Assembly (NCBI GenBank): GCA_046331175.1
Contig: JAXLRI010000005.1
Location: 491,055-555,054 of the forward strand
Direction of reading: 5' to 3'
DNA length: 64,000 nucleotides
Source of the DNA: JAWKIW01 sp046331175
GTDB taxonomy: Bacteria > Actinomycetota > Acidimicrobiia > Acidimicrobiales > Acidimicrobilacustridaceae
The stretch's first letter is position 1. Every line of letters starts with the position of its first letter. Position numbers and translations under genes: made by a program. The notes under the pieces are model-generated. The model ran no database searches, was not told the origin of the DNA, and saw nothing but the letters and a program-made list of their open reading frames with translations. Below are positions 16,625-24,203 of this stretch, in pieces.

Positions 16625-17592
16625 CCGGCTTCCTCCTGTCGAGCACCCGCGCGGCCGCCCGTGGCCCTGCTCCAGCGCAGCACCGCGCTGGCCCAGGACA
16701 TCCCGGCGCCGAAGCCTACGAGCAGCACGGCGTCGCCGGTGCCGATGCGCCCGGCGTCGAGCGCGGTCCCGAGCGTGATCGGCACCGAGGCGGCCGACGT
16801 GTTGCCGGTCCGGTCGAGCGTGTTGACCGTCCGCTCGACCGGGAGGCCCAGCCGGCTGCACGCGGCGTCGATGATGCGGAGGTTGGCCTGGTGGGGGATG
16901 ACGACGTCGACCTCGTCGGGGCCGAGGCCGGCCCGCCCGAGGGCCAGCGATGCCGAGTCGACGGTGACCCGCACCGCTCGGCGGAACACCTCGCGCCCCT
17001 CCATCTTGAGGTGGCCGCCGAGCTCGGCGTAGAGGAGGTGGCCGGTGGCGCCGTCCGAGCCGAGGTCGAACCCCACGAGGTCGCCCGGCCCCTCGACGGC
17101 CTCGAGCACGACCGCGCCGGCGCCGTCGGCGAACAGCACGGCGGTGTTGCGGTCCTCCCAGTCGACGACCCGGCTCAGGGTCTCCGAGCCGATGAGCAGC
17201 ACCCGGCGCAGCGTGCCCAGCGAGAGCAGGCCGAAGGCCGTGACCAGGCCGTACACGAACCCGGCGCAGGCGGCGTTGAGGTCCATGGCCCCACCCGCCA
17301 CGCCCAGCTGGTCCTGCACCGCCGAGGCGACCGACGGGATGGCCCGGTCCGGGGTGGTCGTGCACACGACGACCAGGTCGACGTCGTCGCCGGTGACGCC
17401 GGCGCGGTGCATGGCCTCGCGGCCGGCGTCGACGGCCAGGCCGGTGGTCGTCCCGCCGATGCGCCGCTCGAGGATCCCCGTGCGCTCGCGGATCCATGCG
17501 TCGGTGGTGTCGAGGCGCGCCTCCAGGTCGGCGTTGGTGACCACCTGCGGGGGCAGCGCCGCGCCCCACCCCGTGATGACGGCCCCGGTCAC
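16621..17592 (-). CDS. fabH: 3-oxoacyl-ACP synthase III (FabH)
   Basis: 323 residues. Starts FAS-II by condensing acyl-CoA with malonyl-ACP. DLNAACAGFVYGL carries the catalytic Cys, VIPHQANLRIIDAA the His, and RTGNTSAASVPI the Asn. TERRI-like substrate motif RTGILERR is present near residue 37. The GTG start overlaps the fabD stop. The C-terminal ~15 residues (after VLRWSRAT) are a basic tail beyond the usual end. Confidence 0.95.
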   Translation of the reverse strand: MTGAVITGWGAALPPQVVTNADLEARLDTTDAWIRERTGILERRIGGTTTGLAVDAGREAMHRAGVTGDDVDLVVVCTTTPDRAIPSVASAVQDQLGVAGGAMDLNAACAGFVYGLVTAFGLLSLGTLRRVLLIGSETLSRVVDWEDRNTAVLFADGAGAVVLEAVEGPGDLVGFDLGSDGATGHLLYAELGGHLKMEGREVFRRAVRVTVDSASLALGRAGLGPDEVDVVIPHQANLRIIDAACSRLGLPVERTVNTLDRTGNTSAASVPITLGTALDAGRIGTGDAVLLVGFGAGMSWASAVLRWSRATGGRAGARQEEAG

Positions 17593-18509
17593 GAGCCGAG
17601 CGCGGCCAGGGCGGCGGCGAGGTCGTCGGGGCTGGCGACCGACGTTCGGGCCAGGTCGGGCACCGTCCGCTTGGCGAGGCCGGTGAGGACGCCGCCGGGG
17701 CCGATCTCGACGAGTGCCGTGGCTCCGGCGGCGGCCAGCGCCACCAACCCCTCCCGCCAGCGCACCGGTGACGTCAGCTGCCGGGCCAGCAGCTCGGACC
17801 AGTCGGCGCCCCCGGGCTCGTGCCGGGCCGCGTCCACGTTGGCCACCACCGGGATCGTCCCGGGCTGCCACGACGCAGCCGCCAGCGCCGAGCCCAGCTG
17901 CTCGGCGGCGGGGGCCATGAACGGCGTGTGGAAGGCGCCGCCGACGGGGAGGGCCACGACCTTCTTGGCGCCCACCTCCCGGAAGGCGTCGCCGGCGGCG
18001 TCGATGGCCGCCGGGTCGCCGGCCACGACGGCCTGGCCCGGCGCGTTGTCGTTGGCCAGCCACACGTCGGCACCCGTGGCGGCGCAGGCGCCGGCGACGT
18101 CCTCGGCGGTGGCGCCGAGCACCGCCGCCATGGTGCCCGGCCGAGCGTCGGCGGCGGCCTGCATGGCGTCGCCGCGCGCGGCCACCAGGCGGGCGCCGTC
18201 GGCGGGGGACAGCACGCCGGCCGCGACCAGGGCGGTGTACTCGCCCAGGCTGTGCCCGGCCACCATGGCCGCGTCGACACCGGCGCGGCGGGTGGCGTCG
18301 AGGGCCACCAGGCTGACGGCGAACGTGGCGAGCTGGGCGTTGCGCGTGGCCGTCAGCTCGTCGGCCTCGGTGCGCAGCAGGAGGGCGGCCAGGTCGCGGC
18401 CGGTGGCCTCGGCCACCTCGTCGACGACGGCCCACGACGGCGTCGCCGTCCACGGCTCGCCCATGGCGGGGCGCTGGGAGCCCTGGCCGGGGAAGGTGAA
18501 CACGATCAT
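17589..18509 (-). CDS. fabD: Malonyl-CoA:ACP transacylase FabD
   Basis: 306 residues. Loads malonyl groups onto ACP. FTFPGQGSQRPAMGEPW at the start, nucleophile Ser in AGHSLGEYTALVAAG, and catalytic His in GGAFHTPFMAPA are present. ATG at 18509 is chosen because the family begins at MIVFTFPGQGSQ. The frame is open further upstream, but that stretch is low-complexity Pro/Arg. First gene of the operon. No Shine-Dalgarno or obvious promoter was found in the GC-rich sequence upstream (18510-18748). Confidence 0.94.
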   Translation of the reverse strand: MIVFTFPGQGSQRPAMGEPWTATPSWAVVDEVAEATGRDLAALLLRTEADELTATRNAQLATFAVSLVALDATRRAGVDAAMVAGHSLGEYTALVAAGVLSPADGARLVAARGDAMQAAADARPGTMAAVLGATAEDVAGACAATGADVWLANDNAPGQAVVAGDPAAIDAAGDAFREVGAKKVVALPVGGAFHTPFMAPAAEQLGSALAAASWQPGTIPVVANVDAARHEPGGADWSELLARQLTSPVRWREGLVALAAAGATALVEIGPGGVLTGLAKRTVPDLARTSVASPDDLAAALAALGS

Positions 18510-18748
18510 GGGGGCGGCACCGTGGGGGCAGGCGGGTGGGGGAGGACCGTCGTCCGAGCGGCGGGGCCGAGCGGGTCGGGGTCGAGGCGCTTCGACCAGC
18601 ACCGGGGCCTCGAGGTTTCACGCGGCGCCCGGTCGGCTGCGGTGCCCGGTCCCACGTCGGTCCCATGGCGGTCTCATGCCACGTCCCGTGGTCGCGCTGG
18701 CGCGAAGGGTGCCGCGACGACGGGCGCGGGCCGGGGGTCGGCGGTGCG

Positions 18749-18892
18749 TCAGTCGGGGTAGCGGCGGGCGAAGTCCTCGGCGGCGCGCCCGAGGGCTCGG
18801 CGTCGGTAGCCGGCGACCGCGGCCACGAGGCCGCCGAGCACGGCGAGGACCACGGCGCGGCGGCGCGCCCGGCGGGATCCGATGGTCGTCAT
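18749..18892 (-). CDS. Small predicted membrane protein adjoining tRNA-Leu
   Basis: 47 codons from ATG at 18892 to TGA. The peptide has a basic N-terminus (GSRRARRRA), one hydrophobic helix (about residues 13-28) and a basic/amphipathic tail ending in FARRYPD. The start codon lies one base after the 3' end of the tRNA, so it could only be read from a tRNA-containing transcript or after processing. There is no ribosome binding site outside the tRNA. It may be a real small protein or chance. The hydrophobic profile argues mildly for real. Confidence 0.4.
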   Translation of the reverse strand: MTTIGSRRARRRAVVLAVLGGLVAAVAGYRRRALGRAAEDFARRYPD

Positions 18893-18893
18893 G

Positions 18894-18977
18894 TGCGGCG
18901 GGTGGGATTCGAACCCACAAGCCCTTGCGGGCAGCAGGGTTTGAGCCTGCCCTGTATGCCGGTTCCAGCACCGCCGC
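18894..18977 (-). tRNA. tRNA-Leu (CAA)
   Basis: 84 nt on the minus strand. A 7-bp acceptor stem GCGGCGG pairs with CCGCCGC, followed by discriminator A. The anticodon stem GCAGG/CCTGC encloses loop CTCAAAC, giving anticodon CAA. The long variable arm (TGCCCGCAAGGGCTT) is typical of class II tRNA-Leu. The T arm reads GTGGGTTCGAATCCCAC. CCA is not encoded. Confidence 0.95.
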
Positions 18978-19159
18978 GGGGTGAGGACGTCAGCAACCTA
19001 GCGTCCTGGCACCGGGCCGGGCCCCGACGTTCGCCGGTCCGCACCCCTGGTCGTGCCGGGCCGGTCGCTGGTCGGGTCCCGGGTCGGTGCCCGGCCCCGG
19101 CCCGGGTGGTCGGCGATCTCGGAGGTGGGTGGCTCCCCGTGGGATCGGGCCGCCGGCCC

Positions 19160-19165
19160 TAGACT
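19160..19165 (+). promoter_or_regulatory. -10 hexamer TAGACT
   Basis: TAGACT ends 8 bases before the ATG at 19174. There is no Shine-Dalgarno between them, so the mRNA is leaderless or nearly so. Confidence 0.5.
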
Positions 19166-19173
19166 TTTCGGCC

Positions 19174-19467
19174 ATGACCCGGTCCCTGCTCGAGCGACGC
19201 CTCACCGAGGTGTCCGAGCGGCTGAAGAGCCTGCGCGCCGAGCTGGCCATCGCCGACGAGCAGCTCGCCCACTTCGCCGACGAGGCTGACGACGCCCGGC
19301 TGCGCGCCCTCGTGTCCGAGACGCCCATCGCCGAGCGCGAGCACCGCGAGGCAGCGGCCCACGCCGACGCCATGCGCCGCCACCGGGCCGAGGTGCTCGA
19401 CAGCATCTCCCAGCTCGAGCGGGCCCAGGACGACCTCCTCGACCGCTTGGTGGCCGGCGGCTCCTGA
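19174..19467 (+). CDS. Conserved actinobacterial coiled-coil protein
   Basis: 97 residues, almost entirely helical and charged, beginning LLERRLTEVSERLKSLRAELAIADEQLAHFADEA. A second helix (EREHREAAAHADAMRRHRAEVLDSISQLERAQDDLLDRL) gives heptad-like Leu spacing over about 90 residues. Small proteins of this type are found beside polA and the ANTAR regulator in actinobacteria, to my knowledge without assigned function. The frame is open upstream, but the ATG at 19174 fits the TAGACT box. Soluble and possibly dimeric. Confidence 0.8.
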   Translation: MTRSLLERRLTEVSERLKSLRAELAIADEQLAHFADEADDARLRALVSETPIAEREHREAAAHADAMRRHRAEVLDSISQLERAQDDLLDRLVAGGS

Positions 19468-19573
19468 GCCCGAGCCACCCGCCCGCGACCCGGCTCCCGA
19501 CCCGCCTGCCGATCCGGCTCCCGCCCACCGTCACCCGGCGATCGGCGAGTTCGGCCGGGGCGGGACCCGGCAC

Positions 19574-19579
19574 TACGAT
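19574..19579 (+). promoter_or_regulatory. -10 hexamer TACGAT of pdtaR
   Basis: TACGAT lies 48 bases before the GTG at 19628. The leader includes an AGGAGGGG Shine-Dalgarno at 19612-19619, so this gene is not leaderless. Confidence 0.45.
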
Positions 19580-19627
19580 GCGGCGACCCGGCGAGCGTGC
19601 CGGAGCTGCCCAGGAGGGGACGCAACG

Positions 19628-20203
19628 GTGCCGACCCGAGTCGTGATCGCCGAGGACGAGGCCATCATCCGCCTCGACCTCAAGGAGACCCTCGAAGAGG
19701 AGGGCTACGAGGTGGTCGGCGAGACCGGCCGTGGCGACGAGGCGGTGGAGCTGGTCAAGCAGCACGCGCCCGACGTGGCCATCCTCGACATCAAGATGCC
19801 GGGTCTCGACGGGCTGTCGGCCGCTCGCGAGATCGCCGGCGAGCGACGGGCCGCCGTGCTCATCCTCACCGCCTTCAGCCAGCGCGACCTCGTCGAGCAG
19901 GCCCGAGACGCCGGGGCCCTGGCCTACCTGGTCAAGCCCTTCCAGCGGTCCGAGCTCATCCCGGCCGTCGAGGTGGCCATCGGCCGGTTCCGGGAGATGC
20001 GGGCCCTGGCCGAGCAGAACCAGAGCCTCGAGGACCAGCTCGAGACCCGCAAGCTGGTCGACCGGGCCAAGGGCAAGCTCATGGACGAGCACCACCTCGC
20101 CGAGGCCGACGCCTTCGCCTTCGTGCAGAAGACGGCCATGCGCGAGCGCCTCACCATGAAGGCGGTCGCCGAGCGCGTCCTCGCCGGCGAGCTGGCGCCG
20201 TAG
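19628..20203 (+). CDS. pdtaR: ANTAR-domain response regulator (PdtaR)
   Basis: 191 residues. Receiver domain 1-120 with phospho-acceptor D54 (AILDIKMPGLDG) and YLVKPF lysine. A helical linker leads to a C-terminal ANTAR RNA-binding domain (LVDRAKGKLMDEHHLAEADAFAFVQKTAMRERLTMKAVAERVL). ANTAR proteins act as antiterminators on RNA hairpin pairs. The closest known relative by layout is Rv1626, which also sits upstream of polA. The GTG start has an AGGAGGGG site at 19612-19619. The cognate kinase PdtaS is not in the window. Confidence 0.93.
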   Translation: MPTRVVIAEDEAIIRLDLKETLEEEGYEVVGETGRGDEAVELVKQHAPDVAILDIKMPGLDGLSAAREIAGERRAAVLILTAFSQRDLVEQARDAGALAYLVKPFQRSELIPAVEVAIGRFREMRALAEQNQSLEDQLETRKLVDRAKGKLMDEHHLAEADAFAFVQKTAMRERLTMKAVAERVLAGELAP

Positions 20204-20265
20204 CCGAGGCCGCCACCGCCGGGCCGGGGGCGCCCCCGGCGGCCCGCATGCGCCGCGGCCGGGCC

Positions 20266-20271
20266 TAGATT
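20266..20271 (+). promoter_or_regulatory. -10 hexamer TAGATT of polA
   Basis: TAGATT ends 6 bases before the polA GTG. Leaderless start expected. Confidence 0.6.
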
Positions 20272-20277
20272 CCCCTC

Positions 20278-22959
20278 GTGGCCCGGCTCATGCTCATCGA
20301 CGGCAACTCGCTCACCTACCGCGCCTTCTTCGCGCTCCCGTCCGACCTGGCGACGGCCAGCGGCCAGGTCACCAACGCGGTGTACGGGTTCACCTCGATG
20401 CTGGTGAACCTGCTGCGCGACCACCGCCCCGACGAGGTGGCGGTCGCCTTCGACCGGCCCGAGCCCACCTTCCGCCACGAGCGCATCGACACCTACAAGG
20501 CCAACCGCCAGGAGGCCCCCGACATCCTCCGCCAGCAGATGGGCCTGGTCCGCCAGGTCGTCGAGGTGCTCCGCCTGCCCGTGCTCGAGGCGCCCGGGTT
20601 CGAGGCCGACGACATCATCGCCACGTTGGCCGAGCACGCCAAGCAGCGCGGCGACGAGGTCATCATCGTCACCGGCGATCGCGACAGCTACCAGCTGGTC
20701 GAGGACCCGCTGGTGAAGGTCCTCTACAACAAGCGGGGCGTGTCCGACTACGCGCTGTACGACGAGGCCGGCATCAAGGAGCGCACCGGGGTCGTGCCGG
20801 CCGACTACGTCACCTACGCGGCGCTGCGGGGCGATCCGTCCGACAACCTCCCCGGCGTGCCCGGGGTGGGGGAGAAGACGGCGGCCAAGCTGGTCAACGC
20901 CTACGGCGACCTCGACGGCATCTTCGCCCACGTCGACGACCAGACCCCCAAGCTGCGCCAGAACCTGTCCGAGCACGAGGAGCAGGTGCGCACCAACGCC
21001 GAGGTGATGGTGCTGCTCCGCGACGTCCCCCTCGACGTCGACCTCGACGCCCTCCGCATCGGCGACATCGATCCCGACGAGGTCAAGCAGCTCTTCGACT
21101 TCCTCGAGTTCCACTCCCTGTACGAGCGGCTGGCCGAGGCCTTCGGCGCCGACCTCGCCGTCGCCCCCGCGTCCGCCGACGAGGTCGAGGCCGAGGTCGA
21201 CGAGATCGCCACCGCGGCCGACGCGGTCGCGCTGCTCGGGCGCCTCGCCGGGTCGTCCGACCCGCTCGCCGTGGCCGCCACCTGGTCGGGCGAGCCCGGC
21301 CGCAGCCCGCTCGACGGCCTCGCCCTCGTGGTCGACCCCTCCCTGGGCGAGGTGGCCCACCTCGGTGTCGACCTCCTGGCCGATGGCGAGGTGCAGGCGG
21401 CCCTCGCCGCCCTCGTCGACCGGGGCGGCCGTCCGGTCGCCGCCCACGAGGCCAAGGCGCTGATGCGCTCCCTGCTCCCGGTCGGCATCGACGTGCGCAC
21501 CTTGGCGCTCGACACCGGCCTCGCCGCCTACCTGCTCGACCCGGCCGAGTCCCGCTACCTGCTCGACGAGCTCCTGTCCCGCTACGCCGGGCGGCGGCTG
21601 CCCGATGCCGGAGCCGTGGCCGAGGGGCAGCTCGACCTGGGGGGCGACGCCGTCGAGCCATCGCGCGACGCCTGCCGCCGCGCGCTCGCCGTGGCCCTGC
21701 TGGTCGCCCCGCTGCTGGAGGCCCTCGCCGCCCGGGGCCTGCGCGACCTCCACGACGACATCGAGGTGCCGCTCGTCCGGGTCCTCGCCCGCATGGAGGT
21801 GGTGGGCGTCGGGGTCGACGCCGAGGTCCTCCGGACGCTGAACGAGCAGATGAAGGCCGACTGCGAGCAGCTCACCCGCCAGATCTGGGACGACGCCGGC
21901 GAGGAGTTCAACGTCAACTCCACGCCGCAGCTGCGGGAGGTCCTGTTCGACAAGCTGGGCCTGACCCCCCAGAAGAAGACGAAGACCGGCTTCTCGACCG
22001 ACGCCTCGTCGCTCGAGAAGCTGCTCGGCGAGCACCCGATCATCGAGCACCTCCTGCGGTACCGCGAGGTCGAGAAGCTGCGCTCCACCTACGGCGAGGG
22101 GCTGCTGGCCGAGGTCGCCCCCGACGGCCGCATCCACGCCACCTTCAACCAGACCGTCGCCCGCACCGGCCGGCTGTCCTCGGACGCCCCGAACCTGCAC
22201 AACATCCCGGTCCGCAGCGAGGGCGGCCGGCAGTTCCGCCGAGCCTTCGTGCCGGCACCGGGCTTCGACCTGCTGGTGGCCGACTACAACCAGATCGAGC
22301 TGCGCTGCATCGCCCACCTCGCCGAGGACCCCGGGCTGATCGCCGCCTTCGAATCGGGTCAGGACATCCACACGGCGACCGCGTCGCAGGTGTTCGGGGT
22401 CGACGCGGCCGCGGTCACCCTCGAGCAGCGCTCGAAGGCGAAGATGGTCTCCTACGGCCTGGCCTACGGCATGGAGGCCTACGGGCTGGGCCAGCGCCTC
22501 AACATCCCCACCGGCGAGGCCCAGGCCATCCTCGACGCCTACTTCGACGCCTTCCCGTCGGTGAAGGCCTACATGGAGCGGGTGGTGGCCGAGGCGCGCG
22601 ACCGGGGGTACACCGAGACCCTCTTCGGTCGCCGGCGCCAGATCCCCGAGCTGTCGTCGTCGAACTTCCGGATCCGCCAGGCCGGCGAGCGCCAGGCGAT
22701 GAACGCCGGCATCCAGGGCCTGGCCGCCGACATCTTCAAGGTCGCCCTCGTCCGCCTCGACGAGGCCCTCGAGGCTGGCGGCCACACCAGCCGGCTGATC
22801 CTGCAGGTGCACGACGAGGTCCTCGTCGAGCTCGACCCCGCCGAGGCCACCGTCGTCACCGACCTCGTGGTGGGGGCGATGTCGGGCGCCTTCGACCTGA
22901 ACGTGCCGCTCGAGGTGAACCTGGCCACGGGGGCCAGCTGGGCCGACGCCAAGGGGTGA
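20278..22959 (+). CDS. polA: DNA polymerase I
   Basis: 893 residues. Fills gaps and removes RNA primers in replication and repair. The N-terminal 5'-3' exonuclease domain (LMLIDGNSLTYRAFFA, FDRPEPTFRHERIDTYKANR, FEADDIIATLA, GDRDSYQLV, GDPSDNLPGVPGVGEKTA) is intact. The middle 3'-5' exonuclease-like domain lacks the metal-binding DTET motif: the aligned segment near residue 333 reads ATWSGEPG. It is probably inactive in proofreading, as in Mycobacterium and Taq enzymes. Polymerase motifs A (DYNQIELRCIAHLAED), B (RSKAKMVSYGLAYGM) and C (VHDEVLVE) are complete. Confidence 0.97.
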   Translation: MARLMLIDGNSLTYRAFFALPSDLATASGQVTNAVYGFTSMLVNLLRDHRPDEVAVAFDRPEPTFRHERIDTYKANRQEAPDILRQQMGLVRQVVEVLRLPVLEAPGFEADDIIATLAEHAKQRGDEVIIVTGDRDSYQLVEDPLVKVLYNKRGVSDYALYDEAGIKERTGVVPADYVTYAALRGDPSDNLPGVPGVGEKTAAKLVNAYGDLDGIFAHVDDQTPKLRQNLSEHEEQVRTNAEVMVLLRDVPLDVDLDALRIGDIDPDEVKQLFDFLEFHSLYERLAEAFGADLAVAPASADEVEAEVDEIATAADAVALLGRLAGSSDPLAVAATWSGEPGRSPLDGLALVVDPSLGEVAHLGVDLLADGEVQAALAALVDRGGRPVAAHEAKALMRSLLPVGIDVRTLALDTGLAAYLLDPAESRYLLDELLSRYAGRRLPDAGAVAEGQLDLGGDAVEPSRDACRRALAVALLVAPLLEALAARGLRDLHDDIEVPLVRVLARMEVVGVGVDAEVLRTLNEQMKADCEQLTRQIWDDAGEEFNVNSTPQLREVLFDKLGLTPQKKTKTGFSTDASSLEKLLGEHPIIEHLLRYREVEKLRSTYGEGLLAEVAPDGRIHATFNQTVARTGRLSSDAPNLHNIPVRSEGGRQFRRAFVPAPGFDLLVADYNQIELRCIAHLAEDPGLIAAFESGQDIHTATASQVFGVDAAAVTLEQRSKAKMVSYGLAYGMEAYGLGQRLNIPTGEAQAILDAYFDAFPSVKAYMERVVAEARDRGYTETLFGRRRQIPELSSSNFRIRQAGERQAMNAGIQGLAADIFKVALVRLDEALEAGGHTSRLILQVHDEVLVELDPAEATVVTDLVVGAMSGAFDLNVPLEVNLATGASWADAKG

Positions 22960-22996
22960 GGCCGGGCTCGTCCGCGGTGCCGTACCGGAGCCCTCC

Positions 22997-23002
22997 TAGG
23001 AT
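22997..23002 (+). promoter_or_regulatory. -10 hexamer TAGGAT
   Basis: TAGGAT lies 33 bases before the ATG at 23036. The short leader holds a GAGGAGGG ribosome binding site, so this small gene uses conventional initiation. Confidence 0.5.
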
Positions 23003-23035
23003 CGAGGACCAGGCCCGCGTCGAGGAGGGTGCCCG

Positions 23036-23239
23036 ATGGCCGCCACGTACCGCAGGAACACCGGGTGGTTCGTCGTGCTGCTCGTCGTGTTCCTCGTGTC
23101 CGGGTACGCCGTCCTGACCTACGCGGTCGCCGGTTCCGAGACGGCCTGCAACGGCGGGTTCGGGCGCGTCGAGTGGCAGTGGAACCCCATCCCGAGGTTC
23201 GCCTGCACCACGGGGCCGCGGTTCGGCGTCGGGTCGTGA
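23036..23239 (+). CDS. Small membrane protein, unknown
   Basis: 67 residues. One transmembrane helix (about 11-33, GWFVVLLVVFLVSGYAVLTYAVAG) follows a basic N-terminus. The remaining half is extracytoplasmic by the positive-inside rule and contains two Cys (ETACNGG and RFACTTG) that could form a disulfide. A GAGGAGGG ribosome binding site precedes the ATG. The stop overlaps the methyltransferase GTG in GTGA. No family is recognised. Confidence 0.7.
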   Translation: MAATYRRNTGWFVVLLVVFLVSGYAVLTYAVAGSETACNGGFGRVEWQWNPIPRFACTTGPRFGVGS

Positions 23240-24018
23240 CGACCGGAGCCGGCGCCGCCGAGCCGGCGCCTCGCCACTGGTTCGAGGACGTCGCCGACCA
23301 CCTCGGCCCGGCGTACCTCCGCTACTCCTTCACGCGGGGCACCGGCAACGAGGTCGACGTCCTGGTCGACCGCCTCGGGCTGCGGCCCGGCGACCGGGTC
23401 CTCGACGTCGGCTGCGGGCCCGGCCGCCACGCCCACGAGCTGGCCCGGCGGGGCATCGTCGTGCACGGCGTCGACATCTCCGAGCGCTTCGTCGAGCTGG
23501 CCGCCGCCGATGCCCCCGACGGCGCCTCCTTCGCCCGCGCCGATGCCCGGCGGCTGGCCTTCGACGGCGAGTTCGACGCCGCCATCTCGCTGTGCCAGGG
23601 CGCCTTCGGCCTCTGCGGCGGGCCGGCCGCCGACGACGGCGTGGTCCCGGGCCCGTTCGCCGACGATCCCGACGGCGCGGTCCTGGCCGGCATGGCCCGG
23701 GCCGTGCGCCCCGGCGGGCGGGTCGCCGTGTCGGCCTTCGCCGCCTACTTCCAGGTGCGCTTCCTCGAGGACCATGACACCTTCGACGCCTCCGCCGGGG
23801 TCAACCACGAGCACACGGCCGTGCGCGACGAGCACGGCCACGAGGTCCCCGCCGACCTGTGGACCACCTGCTTCACGCCGCGCGAGCTGCGGCTGCTCGC
23901 CCGGCTCGTGGGCCTGGAGGTCGAGGCGCTCTGGTCGGTCACCCCCGGGGCCTACGCCGAGGCGCCACCCGACCTCGACCACCCCGAGCTCCTGCTGCTG
24001 GCCCGCCGTCCGGCCTGA
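23236..24018 (+). CDS. Class I SAM-dependent methyltransferase
   Basis: 260 residues. SAM-binding motif I is RVLDVGCGPGRHA (residues 54-66), followed by GVDISERFVELA and FDAAISLCQGAFGL. A late ALWSVTPGAYAEAPPDLDHPELLLLAR tail is typical of Methyltransf_11/25 proteins of unknown substrate. The GTG start lies in the 4-bp overlap with the small membrane protein gene, which fixes it. The two genes sit as an insert between polA and rpsA. Substrate unknown. Confidence 0.85.
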   Translation: MTTGAGAAEPAPRHWFEDVADHLGPAYLRYSFTRGTGNEVDVLVDRLGLRPGDRVLDVGCGPGRHAHELARRGIVVHGVDISERFVELAAADAPDGASFARADARRLAFDGEFDAAISLCQGAFGLCGGPAADDGVVPGPFADDPDGAVLAGMARAVRPGGRVAVSAFAAYFQVRFLEDHDTFDASAGVNHEHTAVRDEHGHEVPADLWTTCFTPRELRLLARLVGLEVEALWSVTPGAYAEAPPDLDHPELLLLARRPA

Positions 24019-24119
24019 CCGGGGCGGCGAGGGGCACGGAGGCGCTGGGCCGGCCGGGGCCGGCGAGCCGATCGGCGATGCGCCGGGGCGCGCCCTTTGG
24101 CGCCGGCCGGGGCGGGGAG

Positions 24120-24203
24120 TAGGCTGCCCTCCGGCGTCTCGCCGGCCTTCGCGCGCGCCGCCGTGTCCCCGTCCCTCTCCCGTCCCTGCAGGAAACGATC
24201 ACC
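24120..24203 (+). promoter_or_regulatory. rpsA promoter -10 (TAGGCT) and 5' leader
   Basis: TAGGCT at 24120-24125 starts a leader of about 72 bases before the rpsA TTG. The leader has a CTCGCC/CGCGCG-rich stretch and ends with AGGAAA as ribosome binding site. A longer leader is expected for a ribosomal gene with translational feedback. No defined S1-binding structure was identified. Confidence 0.45.

Noticed and set aside
15905..18509. Polyketide synthase or mycolate gene set
   Set aside because: Discrete FabD, FabH, FabG, ACP and FabF proteins of normal length in FAS-II order.
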